From Paenibacillus etheri (GTDB taxonomy: Bacteria; Bacillota; Bacilli; Paenibacillales; Paenibacillaceae), in assembly GCF_001012825.1 (NCBI RefSeq), contig NZ_LCZJ02000033.1, positions 363,785-427,784 of the forward strand: 64,000 bases of DNA. Reading direction: 5' to 3'. This document shows positions 18,112 through 26,826 of this stretch, in pieces; the first letter of the stretch is position 1, and each line of letters opens with the position of its first letter. The position numbers and the translations under genes are program-made. The notes below the pieces were generated by a model, which worked only from the letters and a program-made list of their open reading frames with translations, was not told where the DNA came from and did no database searches.

Positions 18112-18292
18112 ATAACTTCCCCTTTTCATCTTGTAATTGTTAGTGGCTTGTCTCCCCCCACATAAAACCATATTATTCCACAATTCATATTCTATGCAGT
18201 GTAAAACTTCTCTCTGCCATCTTTTTACTTGCTAAATTTCCGATTATTGTTTACACTGACATTAAATTTGTTAAGAAAGGGGTGTGGAAGGA

Positions 18293-18460
18293 ATGGATCA
18301 CAATTGGACCAACAGTGTTATGAGTCGGCTACCTAAAGCGATAGCTGGCATTGCTCATGTAAATGGCGATAACGGGAGAAGTCTGTCCATTTCCATGAAT
18401 TTAATAACACTAAACAATTGTGAAATGCCTTTCCTGCCATCACCCGGACGGATCAGTTAA
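18293..18460 (+). CDS. Short leader ORF upstream of the ABC-F gene (55 aa)
   Basis: ATG 18293 to TAA 18458-18460, preceded by AAAGGGG and GGAAGGA. The peptide (MDHNWTNSVMSRLPKAIAG at its start) matches no family I know. It is followed 15 bases later by a strong terminator and then by an ABC-F ATPase gene, which is the arrangement of ribosome-mediated attenuation known for several antibiotic-resistance ABC-F genes. It may be a regulatory leader peptide or an independent small gene. Confidence 0.5.
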   Translation: MDHNWTNSVMSRLPKAIAGIAHVNGDNGRSLSISMNLITLNNCEMPFLPSPGRIS

Positions 18461-18474
18461 CCGGAGAATGATAA

Positions 18475-18507
18475 GGCCGTGGGGAAATTTCCCTACGGTC
18501 TTTTTTT
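18475..18507 (+). terminator. Terminator/attenuator before the ABC-F gene
   Basis: GGCCGTGGGGAAA pairs with TTTCCCTACGGTC around almost no loop and is followed by seven T. It sits between the short ORF and the ABC-F start at 18582, so the ABC-F gene needs read-through or its own promoter in the 70 bases between. Confidence 0.75.
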
Positions 18508-18581
18508 ATGGTTTTTTACAGAACTCCAGTTTCGATTTAGGGTTCTGGCGGTGCAAAGGGCATTCTTAAAGGAGAATATAT

Positions 18582-20552
18582 ATGATTATTCAATGCCAAA
18601 ATGTTCAAAAATACCACGGTGCACAGCTCGTACTAAATAGCATCACCTTCGATATCCGCCAAGGAGAAAAAATCGGTCTAATCGGCCGCAACGGCTGCGG
18701 TAAAACTACGCTTTTCCACCTACTGAATGGTGAAGAACGCCCCGATCAAGGGCAAATCTCAATTCGCAAAGGTAGCGTAGTAGGTATGCTGGCTCAAATT
18801 CAAGAGGTTAACGAAAAAGAAACCGTATATGAAGTTCTACAACGTAGTTTTGCTGAGCAACTGCAGTGGCAACAACGCCTGCGAGAGCTGGAGCTTGAAA
18901 TGTCCACCTTCAATACCGGAACGGATGAAACACTATGGAATCGGCTGCTGAAAGAATATGGTAGCCTTCAGGATAAATTTGAGACCGCTGGAGGCTACGA
19001 AATTGAATCCACCATTCAGCGAGTTTCCACTGGTCTAGGAATCGGAACTGGGCAATATAGCCGACTCTTCTCCTCTCTATCTGGCGGCGAGAAAACTAAA
19101 GTCGGACTCGCAGAACTGCTGCTGCGTAGACCAGATGTACTTCTACTTGATGAGCCAACCAATCATTTAGACATGAACGCCATTGAGTGGTTAGAGCAGT
19201 ACTTACAGAGCTATGACGGTACAGTGTTAGCCATTTCCCATGATCGTTACTTCCTCGATGCTGTAGTCAAGAAAGTGATCGAGATTGAGGATGGCGAAGC
19301 ATTTACCTTTCATACCAACTACAGCGGCTATCAAGTAGAGAAGGAAACACGTCTACTTCAACAATTTGCTGATTATCAAGAGCAGCAGAAAAAAATAAAA
19401 CAAATGCAGGAGAGCATCAAACGCCTCATCGAATTTGGGAATCGCGGGACTCCCCCTAACCCTGCCTTTTACCGGAGAGCAGCTTCCATGCAAAAAGCAC
19501 TGGATCGTATGGTGAAGGTTAAACGTCCTATTCTAGAGCGCAAATCGATGGATTTACAGCTACAGCAAAATGATCGCTCCGGGAATCAAGTCGTCATTCT
19601 GGAGGATATCGGTAAGGCATATGGAGAGCGAAGCCTGTTTACAGACGCAAACGAAGTGCTTCGCTACGGAGAGACCACGGCACTTATCGGTGGTAACGGG
19701 GCAGGGAAAAGTACGCTTTTAAGAATTATATTAGGTCAGGAGACGCCAGACACCGGAAGCTGCACGCTTGGATCAAGAACCGTTGTTGGCTATCTCGCGC
19801 AAGAGGCTGTCCCTGACAATAACAAACAATCTGTTCTCCGCTACTTTCGTGAAGAAGCCGGACTAGAAGAAGGTGAAGCGCGCGGGCAGCTCGCACGTTT
19901 CCTGTTCTATGGTGCCGATGTGTTCAAAGACATCACGAATCTGTCTGGAGGGGAATGGACCCGCCTGCGTTTCGCTGTGTTGATGCATCGTAAACCAAAC
20001 CTGCTAATTCTGGATGAACCAACGAACCATCTAGATATTGACTCCCGTGAGGCGCTAGAGGAAGCCTTAGAGGAATTTTCAGGTACAGTACTGGCCGTAT
20101 CGCATGACCGCTATTTCATTAATCGTCTATTCCATAAGCTCTGGTCCATTGAAAGTGGACGATTTGGAGTCTTCAACGGTAATTATGAGTATTACAAGGA
20201 GAAGCAAGCTGAACAGGCGTTAACATTAGCGACACCAGTCTCTATTCCTAATCAGCCAAAACCTTCCTCTTCGGAAGGAACCACTTCACGCTCCAGTAAG
20301 CCTCAATCTAACGGTTCCGTGAATGGCACTACAGCTAACTCAACCAGTTTCCGCAAGAGAAGCATCCACTTTGATTGGGAAAAGGCTATTGCAGAGGTTG
20401 AGGATCAGCTTGGGGAAATCGATGCCAAGATGTTAGATCCACTGATCAGTAGCAATGCGGCAGAGCTCGCCGAGCTACAGAAAGAACGCGATACAGTGCA
20501 AGAGCAACTAGATGAGTTTTATGCGGGCTGGATGGAAACTGCGGGACAATAA
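18582..20552 (+). CDS. ABC-F family ATPase (possible ribosome-protection protein)
   Basis: A 656-residue protein with two ABC domains and no membrane segments. Walker A is GRNGCGKTT (~residue 37) and GGNGAGKST (~370). Signatures are LSGGEKTKVGL and LSGGEWTRLRF. Walker B is LLLDEPTNHLD and LILDEPTNHLD. The inter-domain linker (~residues 245-325) includes RGTPPNPAFYRRAASMQKAL. A Ser/Asn-rich stretch precedes a C-terminal coiled coil (ALEELQKERDTVQEQL-like). ABC-F proteins act on the ribosomal E site, and some give antibiotic resistance. The leader ORF favours an antibiotic-inducible type. AAAGGAG precedes ATG 18582. An ASCH gene follows at 27 bases. Confidence 0.9.
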   Translation: MIIQCQNVQKYHGAQLVLNSITFDIRQGEKIGLIGRNGCGKTTLFHLLNGEERPDQGQISIRKGSVVGMLAQIQEVNEKETVYEVLQRSFAEQLQWQQRLRELELEMSTFNTGTDETLWNRLLKEYGSLQDKFETAGGYEIESTIQRVSTGLGIGTGQYSRLFSSLSGGEKTKVGLAELLLRRPDVLLLDEPTNHLDMNAIEWLEQYLQSYDGTVLAISHDRYFLDAVVKKVIEIEDGEAFTFHTNYSGYQVEKETRLLQQFADYQEQQKKIKQMQESIKRLIEFGNRGTPPNPAFYRRAASMQKALDRMVKVKRPILERKSMDLQLQQNDRSGNQVVILEDIGKAYGERSLFTDANEVLRYGETTALIGGNGAGKSTLLRIILGQETPDTGSCTLGSRTVVGYLAQEAVPDNNKQSVLRYFREEAGLEEGEARGQLARFLFYGADVFKDITNLSGGEWTRLRFAVLMHRKPNLLILDEPTNHLDIDSREALEEALEEFSGTVLAVSHDRYFINRLFHKLWSIESGRFGVFNGNYEYYKEKQAEQALTLATPVSIPNQPKPSSSEGTTSRSSKPQSNGSVNGTTANSTSFRKRSIHFDWEKAIAEVEDQLGEIDAKMLDPLISSNAAELAELQKERDTVQEQLDEFYAGWMETAGQ

Positions 20553-20578
20553 CGATTATTCAACGAGGAGATACGGAT

Positions 20579-21046
20579 ATGAGCAACGAAACGAAGATTA
20601 AGCTTTTTTGGGAAGAATACACCCAGCTTTATCCACAAGCAGCGGATAACTACGAGGCTTGGGCCTTTGGCGACAATCCTCATATGGCCGATGAACTGCT
20701 AGATCTGGTGATCCGTGGGATTAAGACAGGAACCGCTTCTAACTATGAAATTTATGCAGTCTGCGATGAGACGTTGCCGGAAATTGGTCGACACAGTATT
20801 TTGCTGGATGGCCGTGGTAATCCGCAAGCAGTGATCGTTACGACCAATGTGCAAATTACACCCTTTGATGAGGTGGGTGCTGACTTTGCCTATAGCGAAG
20901 GCGAGGATGACAGAACGCTAGAGTCGTGGCGCCATGAGCATGAGAAGTTCTTCACCAGAGAATCTTTAGCGTTCTTGAAGAAGCCTTTTGATCCAAAGAT
21001 GAAAGTGGTTTGCGAGAACTTTAGACTAGTATATACAAAATCCTGA
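20579..21046 (+). CDS. ASCH domain protein (YhfF-like)
   Basis: A 155-residue protein of the ASCH (ASC-1 homology) family. It begins with an amphipathic helix (LFWEEYTQLYPQA) followed by WAFGDNPHMADELLDLVIRG, TGTAS, a GRHSILLDGRGNPQAVIVTT strand pair and the FAYSEGEDDRTLESWRHEHEKFF motif. ASCH domains resemble the PUA fold and likely bind RNA. The gene starts 27 bases after the ABC-F stop with GAGGAG upstream, so it is probably cotranscribed. It is a candidate translation-linked partner, though this is inference. Confidence 0.85.
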   Translation: MSNETKIKLFWEEYTQLYPQAADNYEAWAFGDNPHMADELLDLVIRGIKTGTASNYEIYAVCDETLPEIGRHSILLDGRGNPQAVIVTTNVQITPFDEVGADFAYSEGEDDRTLESWRHEHEKFFTRESLAFLKKPFDPKMKVVCENFRLVYTKS

Positions 21047-21059
21047 GAAACTCAGGAAA

Positions 21060-21161
21060 CAAGCATAAACGCCTTCGGCGTCCTTATAAGGACGGTAAGC
21101 GTTTAAGCGAGAAATAGAAGACATAAAGTATGGTGTGAAACTTATACTTTCTTATATTTCT
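21060..21161 (+). repeat. Structured interspersed repeat, copy 1
   Basis: About 92-100 bases starting CAAGCATAAACGCC. It holds a GCC-TTCG-GGC-like mini-hairpin, the palindrome GTCCTTATAAGGAC, GCGTTTAAGCG, and a long imperfect stem from AGAAATAGAAG to CTTATATTTCT. Copies 2 (29532) and 3 (31922) share the order of these blocks in the same orientation. It lies 13 bases after the ASCH stop. Confidence 0.8.
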
Positions 21162-21163
21162 AA

Positions 21164-21199
21164 AAAGGCGGCCTCTTCAGATACGAAGAGACCGCCTTT
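21164..21199. terminator. Terminator between the ASCH gene/repeat and the small membrane protein gene
   Basis: AAAGGCGGcCTCTTC pairs with GAAGAGaCCGCCTTT around a 6-base loop and ends in T-rich DNA on both strands. Confidence 0.7.
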
Positions 21200-21246
21200 G
21201 ATGTATACTATACAACTATTAGAGTTAGATAATTATAAAATACGGC

Positions 21247-21399
21247 TCAGCGCCAAAACCCCAGAATCCAACCAATGACAGAGATCCATAACGGAATGCT
21301 GATTAAGATACCCCAAACCAGCCCAGTGGCAATATTGCCCTCTGCAGGACGCACCACATTTTCCTGTTTCAATGGAATGCTTAACTCTTCTTGTTCCAT
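21247..21399 (-). CDS. Small single-pass membrane protein (50 aa)
   Basis: ATG 21399 with AGGAGGGG upstream encodes a 50-residue protein: a charged N-terminus (MEQEELSIPLKQENV) and one C-terminal hydrophobic helix (GLVWGILISIPLWISVIGWI). The clear ribosome site supports expression. No family recognised. An extension to 21462 is possible but lacks a site. Confidence 0.6.
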   Translation of the reverse strand: MEQEELSIPLKQENVVRPAEGNIATGLVWGILISIPLWISVIGWILGFWR

Positions 21400-21568
21400 G
21401 CGATCCCCTCCTAAAATTCTTATCGTCACTGTAGAGGAAAAAATGTAGACCGCTCGACCCAAAAACTTAGAATGCCAACATTGTAAGTGCTTACATAATA
21501 GTTATTACCCATAATTTAAAACATTAAAAAACATCACTTTACGGAAGTCATATATGATATGCAAATTC

Positions 21569-22186
21569 TTAGTCCAATATTACTACTTTTTCTGGATTTC
21601 GTAAATATTCAAACATCGTCCGTAGCTGCTCATTTGTATTCCTCTCTACTGAGAGCTCAGGCAGTTCATCTTCAGCAAAAAAGGATACTTCACTCGTCTC
21701 CACCCCTTGCATCGCCTCACCGCCCACGATTCTGCATAAAATAAAAAACTTATACACGTGATACGGCTCCGGAGGATGGTTATGAAATTTCTTATCTAGA
21801 ACAGCCAGCAAGCGAATTGCTTTTGTCTCAAATCCTGATTCTTCTTGAATTTCCTTGACAACGACCTCACTCGGTGACAGACCGATGTCTCCCCAGCCCC
21901 CTGGAAGCGCCCACTTTCCATCCAATTTCTCGCGGACAAGCAGGATTCTGTCTTCCTGAAAAACAACACCACGGATATCCACTTTCGGCGTAGCATAACC
22001 ACCCTCACTAGCAAAGGAGAGTCTTATTCTCTCCTTGCTTTCGAACGTATAATTAGCAAGGATATCCACACTTAGCTCCCGCAAAGCTTGATACCGTTCT
22101 ATATCATAGACATCTTTAGCGTAAGTTAGTCCAGTCTGTGCGATGGCCTGTATTTCTTTTGCCCAGCTTAACCATTTCTGCTCCAT
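21569..22186 (-). CDS. Nudix hydrolase
   Basis: A 205-residue protein with an N-terminal helical domain (WLSWAKEIQAIAQTGLTYAKDVYDIERY) of the Nudix_N_2 type and a Nudix core with GGWGDIGLSPSEVVVKEI then QEESGF. The downstream REUxEExGU half is nearly canonical (Lys for Arg). The upstream Glu of the Nudix box is Leu, which is usual for this subfamily. Such enzymes cleave nucleoside diphosphate derivatives such as ADP-ribose or CDP-choline; the substrate here is not known. ATG 22186 has AAGGGG upstream. It is followed on the same strand after a gap by unrelated genes. Confidence 0.87.
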   Translation of the reverse strand: MEQKWLSWAKEIQAIAQTGLTYAKDVYDIERYQALRELSVDILANYTFESKERIRLSFASEGGYATPKVDIRGVVFQEDRILLVREKLDGKWALPGGWGDIGLSPSEVVVKEIQEESGFETKAIRLLAVLDKKFHNHPPEPYHVYKFFILCRIVGGEAMQGVETSEVSFFAEDELPELSVERNTNEQLRTMFEYLRNPEKVVILD

Positions 22187-22217
22187 TGCTGCACCCCTTT
22201 TAAATACCTAATTAGGA

Positions 22218-23171
22218 TTACTGGCAAAGCATTAAATGACGGGAAAATAAACCTTTTTTAGCTTCACAACGGTCGATAATCGTAAATCCGGCTTCATTGA
22301 TCATCTCATCCACCGGTTCAATCGCAACAATCACCACCCGATCTGCAATCCGGCGTGCGTTCACTAGAATCGCAAACTGTTCCTCAGGTGTAATACTAGA
22401 ATATAGATTATATGGCATATCTACAATAGCTACGTCGTAATGTTCTGTAATGTCAGCAATATCCCCAAGTGTTACCTCACTTGTGAATCCAAAATGGGCA
22501 ATATTCGTTCTGGCACCGATCGCAATCTGAGGGTTAATGTCACGCCCGACCATGTTGATTCCCATCGACAGAGCTTCTACCATTACTGTTCCGATGCCGC
22601 AGCAAGGATCGATTGCTCGAACACCTGCCGGATTCGGAACAGCTATATTAACCGCTGCTCGGGCTACACGTGTGCTAAGCGCGATTGAGTAGCTACGCGG
22701 CTTTTTCATTTGACGGAACCATGTGGCCTTGTTCTTATGATAAGCTCCAAAGTACCAGCGACCGCCCAGCGTAACAATACCGTATACCAACTGAGGGTGG
22801 TTTACATCCGCTTCCCCTTCAATACGCAGCCCAATTTCTCGCTCGATCACTCTTCGCTCATCATATTCTATTTTATCCGCAGGAGACAGATCATTGGTCT
22901 TCACAAAAATAACCTTAAACGTCTTGCCGCCAAGCTCCACCTGCTCCGTCTGATCATAAATCTCAGGCAAGCTGTCTCCCTCGTACATGACATCAATCCG
23001 CTCTTTAATGAAGGGACTGCGGCTGACATCCACCTCTACCTCACTCTTAAAGATTGAAGAAGGTACTTCCTCACCAAAAAGACAACGAAGCTCCATCTGA
23101 CATAGCGATAACTCGTCCTCTGAGCAGGTGTAAGTATATATAAATGTGTTCTTTCCACTTTTCTTTTGCAC
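22218..23171 (-). CDS. TRM11-like SAM-dependent RNA methyltransferase
   Basis: A 317-residue protein. The N-terminal half is a substrate-recognition region. The C-terminal half has AIDPCCGIGTVMVEAL (SAM-binding motif I), GRDINPQIAIGARTNI (motif II) and VDMPYN, the catalytic [DN]-P-P-Y type motif IV with Met in place of the first Pro, as in the UPF0020/TRM11 family of guanosine N2-methyltransferases. The likely target is tRNA or rRNA. GTG 23171 is the start, with GAGG ten bases upstream. It lies 31 bases upstream of the Nudix gene in the same direction, so they may be cotranscribed. Confidence 0.8.
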   Translation of the reverse strand: MQKKSGKNTFIYTYTCSEDELSLCQMELRCLFGEEVPSSIFKSEVEVDVSRSPFIKERIDVMYEGDSLPEIYDQTEQVELGGKTFKVIFVKTNDLSPADKIEYDERRVIEREIGLRIEGEADVNHPQLVYGIVTLGGRWYFGAYHKNKATWFRQMKKPRSYSIALSTRVARAAVNIAVPNPAGVRAIDPCCGIGTVMVEALSMGINMVGRDINPQIAIGARTNIAHFGFTSEVTLGDIADITEHYDVAIVDMPYNLYSSITPEEQFAILVNARRIADRVVIVAIEPVDEMINEAGFTIIDRCEAKKGLFSRHLMLCQ

Positions 23172-23213
23172 AATAATCCATCCTCTATCCCAGTAAATTG
23201 TACTCCTAGCTTG

Positions 23214-23609
23214 CTACTCTTGCGTTTCGTGCTGACGATCATACCCTATACGTGCTTTGGCGATTTCAGTGTTGTTTCTATTGACCCATTCCACTAGGGA
23301 GGTTAGAGGATTCAGCAAGGACTCTCCTAAACTCGTCAGACCGTATTCAACAGTCAAAGGCACTGTAGGCGTGACTTTACGCCAAACTATGCCATCCCGT
23401 TCTAAATGACGGAGGGTCTGGGTCAGCATCCGTTGTGATATACCACCAGAACGCCGCTGCAGTTCTTTAAACCGCAATGCTTCTGCACCCAAATTGACAA
23501 TGATGAGCACACTCCATTTGTCCCCAACTCTGTCCAGTATTTGGCGAGTGATGGAGCAATCCTCTAGCGTCGGCATTAGCCGAGTGGGTTCGTCCATTGA
23601 ATGTTCCAA
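23214..23609 (-). CDS. HxlR family transcriptional regulator
   Basis: A 131-residue winged-helix protein of the HxlR/MarR-like type: CSITRQILDRVGDKWSVLII, LRFKELQRRSGGISQRMLTQTLRHLERDGIV and PTVPLTVEYGLTSLGESL. The conserved N-terminal Cys (LEDCSIT) is the usual redox- or electrophile-sensing position. Start TTG 23609 is chosen for GGAGG seven bases upstream; ATG 23624 has no site. It is divergent from the SDR gene at 23723, which it probably represses. Confidence 0.87.
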   Translation of the reverse strand: MEHSMDEPTRLMPTLEDCSITRQILDRVGDKWSVLIIVNLGAEALRFKELQRRSGGISQRMLTQTLRHLERDGIVWRKVTPTVPLTVEYGLTSLGESLLNPLTSLVEWVNRNNTEIAKARIGYDRQHETQE

Positions 23610-23682
23610 AGTGGTTACCTCCATGTAACTTAAGCATCTAATAGTGCCTTCTTGTCCCTTAAGCTTATCCAGCTTATCATGG

Positions 23683-23695
23683 TTACTGTTAGTAA
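23683..23695. promoter_or_regulatory. Candidate HxlR operator in the divergent promoter
   Basis: TTACTgttAGTAA is a perfect 5-3-5 palindrome, 27 bases before the SDR start and 73 bases before the hxlR start. The position and symmetry suit a dimeric winged-helix repressor. Binding is inferred. Confidence 0.4.
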
Positions 23696-23722
23696 TCAAC
23701 AACCGGAAAGGAACTATTAATT

Positions 23723-24406
23723 ATGAAAAAAACGATAGCTATCATGGGAGCTGGCCCCGGCCTAGGACTCTCCATCGCCAAAAAATTCGGAGCAAACGGA
23801 TTCCAAGTCGCCTTAATCTCTCGTAATGCGGATAAACTGAATACCCTCGTTGAAGAGCTTCGATCGTTGAATATCGAGGCCGCTGCTTTTCATGCAGATG
23901 TATACAATAAAGAACAAGTAATTGCTGCCTTCCACGACATCAAAGCGAAATACGGCTTTATCGATGTGCTTGAGTTCAGCCCTACAAGTGGAGGATACCC
24001 GCCTACTCCAGCTTCTCAAGTTACTGAGGAGAATGCACTAGATGCTTTCCAAGCGCTGGTTGTAGCCGCAATCAGAAGCGTGGAGCAAGTATTGCCTGAA
24101 ATGCTGGAGAAACGCAGCGGAGCGCTACTGTTCACAACCGGTCTGTCCTCCATCTATCCGATGCAGATGATGGGTAATGTCGGTATCGCACTAAGTGGAC
24201 TAAGAAATTATGCCCTCAATCTTCATGCTGACTTGGCTCCGAAAGGAATCTATGCAGGTCATCTGGTTCTAGGCGTATTTATCAAGCCAGGCACAGCTAC
24301 AGATCCGGGACTCATTGCTGACGCTTGGTATGACATGTATGTAAATAAAGACAAAGCAGAAGATACTTTTCCTCAAGGTGTGACGCCGGCTACAATCATC
24401 TGGTAA
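23723..24406 (+). CDS. SDR-family protein lacking the YxxxK active site
   Basis: A 227-residue Rossmann protein. The cofactor loop is GAGPGLGLSIAKKFG and the strand after it ALISRNADKL indicates NADP preference (Arg). FHADVYN is the Asp-Val motif. LLFTTGLSS carries the usual Ser strand, but the following helix reads NVGIALSGLRNYALNL where a classical SDR has YxxxK, so both catalytic Tyr and Lys are missing. It could bind NAD(P)H without standard chemistry. AAAGGAAC lies upstream of ATG 23723. It is divergent from the HxlR regulator. Confidence 0.82.
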   Translation: MKKTIAIMGAGPGLGLSIAKKFGANGFQVALISRNADKLNTLVEELRSLNIEAAAFHADVYNKEQVIAAFHDIKAKYGFIDVLEFSPTSGGYPPTPASQVTEENALDAFQALVVAAIRSVEQVLPEMLEKRSGALLFTTGLSSIYPMQMMGNVGIALSGLRNYALNLHADLAPKGIYAGHLVLGVFIKPGTATDPGLIADAWYDMYVNKDKAEDTFPQGVTPATIIW

Positions 24407-24548
24407 GATATTTCTCTAATCGCTTTTGATCCATAGTGAGTTCTCCAGTATAATGATTCCTATAGAATGCTAAACAAGACGGTCACGCATGGCGATTAAG
24501 CTCATAGCCGGTTTTGCGCAGCAAAACTTAAGGAGGTACATACCCACT

Positions 24549-25904
24549 ATGTCATACGAAACTTATTTTTCAACGCACCGGGATGAACATCTCGAAGAAC
24601 TAAAGCAATGGCTCAGGATTCCAAGTATTTCTGCCTTGTCTGAGCATAAGGACGATGTACTAGCTGCAGCCCACTGGTTAACAGACACACTAAAGAAGGC
24701 CGGACTTGAGAATATTGAACTTCATCCGACTGCGGGACATCCCGTTATATATGCTGATTATCTTCATGCTCCGGGTAAGCCAACCATTCTTGTATACGGC
24801 CACTACGATGTGCAGCCAGTAGATCCACTAAACCTATGGACCACACCTCCATTTGAGCCAGAGATTCGTGACGGCAAGCTGTATGCACGTGGAGCAACGG
24901 ATGACAAAGGACAAGTATTCATTCACCTCAAAGCGATTGAAGCAATCTTGAAACAAGAAGGTACTCTTCCTGTTAACATCAAGCTCTGTATCGAAGGTGA
25001 AGAAGAAATCGGCAGCGCAAATCTCCCTCCATTCCTGGAAGCTAACAAAGAGAAGCTGGCTGCGGATGCGGTGCTAGTCTCCGATACTTCCCTGCTGGAA
25101 CGCGGTCGCCCTGCAATTTGCACAGGACTACGTGGTCTAGGATCACTTGAAGTGAGCGTAACTACAGCTCTTACAGACCTGCACTCCGGTTCTTACGGTG
25201 GTGGCGTTCCGAATGCACTGCACGCGCTCGTGTCCTTGCTCAGCTCCCTTCATGACGACAAAGGTCGCGTTTCTGTAGAAGGCTTCTATGATGGTGTACC
25301 TGAACTTTCTCCAATGCTGCGTGAGGAATTCGTGAAGCAAGGCGTGAATGAAGATAAAATCCGTGAAGGACTTGGACTCGATGCGTTATATGGCGAGGAA
25401 GGTTATTCCTTTGTAGAACGTATTGGTGCTCGCCCTACCCTTGAGCTTAACGGTGTGTATGGCGGCTTCCAAGGGGAAGGAAGCAAGACAGTTATTCCGA
25501 AAGAAGCACATGCTAAGATTACTTGCCGCCTCGTTGGCGATCAGGATCCACAGCATATTCTTGATGCCGTTGAGGCGCATCTGAAAGCTAACATCCAAAC
25601 CGGAGCGAAAGTACATGTGAAGCAAATGGAAAAGGCGCGCGCCTTTAACATCGATCCATCGAACCCTATTCTGCAAACTGCAGCAGACGCTTACGGCAAA
25701 GTATACGGAACCCGTGCCCTCTTCACCAAAGACGGTGGCTCCATTCCGATCATGGAAAGCTTCGCACGTGTACTTGAAGCACCAGTGGTCCTGATGGGCT
25801 TTGGCCTTGATGATGAGAACCTGCATGCACCGGATGAGCATTTCAACCTTGAGAACTTTGATAAGGGACTGCTCACCATTGTTGAGTTCTTGAAGACCGT
25901 TTAA
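24549..25904 (+). CDS. M20 family dipeptidase
   Basis: A 451-residue zinc metallopeptidase of the ArgE/DapE/ACY1/CPG2 (M20) family. It shows LVYGHYDVQPVDP with the first metal His and Asp, YARGATDDKGQ with the bridging Asp, EGEEEIGS with the catalytic Glu pair, SDTS, DLHSGSYGG in the lid, and a C-terminal HAPDEHFN metal His. Such enzymes cleave dipeptides (carnosinase-like). ATG 24549 follows AAGGAGG at 12 bases, a longer than usual spacing; a longer frame from 24489 is possible. It stands alone and ends in a terminator. Confidence 0.92.
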   Translation: MSYETYFSTHRDEHLEELKQWLRIPSISALSEHKDDVLAAAHWLTDTLKKAGLENIELHPTAGHPVIYADYLHAPGKPTILVYGHYDVQPVDPLNLWTTPPFEPEIRDGKLYARGATDDKGQVFIHLKAIEAILKQEGTLPVNIKLCIEGEEEIGSANLPPFLEANKEKLAADAVLVSDTSLLERGRPAICTGLRGLGSLEVSVTTALTDLHSGSYGGGVPNALHALVSLLSSLHDDKGRVSVEGFYDGVPELSPMLREEFVKQGVNEDKIREGLGLDALYGEEGYSFVERIGARPTLELNGVYGGFQGEGSKTVIPKEAHAKITCRLVGDQDPQHILDAVEAHLKANIQTGAKVHVKQMEKARAFNIDPSNPILQTAADAYGKVYGTRALFTKDGGSIPIMESFARVLEAPVVLMGFGLDDENLHAPDEHFNLENFDKGLLTIVEFLKTV

Positions 25905-25929
25905 GAGAATCAGGTAGTTTAGTAAAGTC

Positions 25930-25962
25930 AGGCTCCTCTTCATTGAGGAGCCTGGCTTTTTG
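25930..25962 (+). terminator. Terminator after the M20 dipeptidase gene
   Basis: AGGCTCCTC pairs with GAGGAGCCT over a 6-base loop and is followed by GGCTTTTT. Confidence 0.8.
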
Positions 25963-26009
25963 ATATCTAAGATAAGTTCATAACACAATCATCTACCAAA
26001 ACATAAAAA

Positions 26010-26030
26010 AATCCTTGCATCGCAAGGATT
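26010..26030 (-). terminator. Native terminator of the tRNA-Gly gene, displaced by the element
   Basis: AATCCTTGC pairs with GCAAGGATT over a 3-base loop, with T-rich DNA following leftward. It lies beyond the left (attL) copy of the tRNA 3' half and was presumably the original tRNA terminator. A similar hairpin lies next to the intact tRNA. Confidence 0.6.
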
Positions 26031-26318
26031 TGGAAGTTTGAATTATGGAGCGGGTGATGGGAATCGAACCCACGCTATCAGCTTGGAAGGCTGATCTTAG
26101 CTATAGCATAACTTCCCGAAGATAGACAAATGCAAGTCCGGTATCGTTTCTGGCTTAGCTTAATGGTCAAGACAGGTCAGAACAAGATAAATGGTTTTAA
26201 AACATCTGCCCCATTTTCTTAATAGGGCAGATGTAGATAAAGAGAGCCGTTCAGGGTTACTCCTGATATGCTCCCATCATAGTAGACAGTAGAAAAAACA
26301 AAAACTTCTACTGCTACA

Positions 26319-26365
26319 TGAAGTGCACCTGGTTTGTCCGATGAAATTCTAGGGGGTGCACTTCA
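26319..26365. repeat. 47-bp inverted repeat resembling insertion-sequence ends
   Basis: TGAAGTGCACC at 26319-26329 and GGTGCACTTCA at 26355-26365 form a perfect 11-bp inverted repeat with a 25-base centre. TG...CA termini with GTGCACC resemble ends seen in IS3-family elements, so this could be a relic with the middle deleted. No transposase or target duplication is seen. Confidence 0.35.
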
Positions 26366-26826
26366 CATCTTTTAGTTGTTCTTCTGTTAAACCAATAATC
26401 ATCTTTGTCTTTCGCCTCTTCTCTAATATCCATATTTCGATATTAAAAAAGGATTCACCTGCTATTAAATTCAATAGCGGTATGATACTATCCCCATCAG
26501 AAGGATAACAACATACCGTATGAGCAATCCATACACCGCGATAATGGGATTTGGATCACATTTACGATACACAGTTGCTATAAAGGAACCTTATGTAATA
26601 ATTTTCTCCTATATATAGGTGGCTATCGGGTGACAACTTTCAAGAGAATAAAAATCTCATTGTTTTATTGATTTCTTTGTTATAGATTTGATTGCTGAGA
26701 TATGGATATGCCTCGTTGGATTCCTTCGCCAGAGCCTTTCGATCAAGGCGTGCTCAACATGCTCGAAGTAGGTGCGAAGTCTTGATCGCATTGTTGTAAG
26801 CTCAAATTAACGATTTAAATACGATG

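Noticed and set aside
25386-25988. A 200-codon minus-strand frame over the M20 dipeptidase gene
   Set aside because: It runs opposite a well-supported enzyme gene, has no ribosome site and no recognisable motif.
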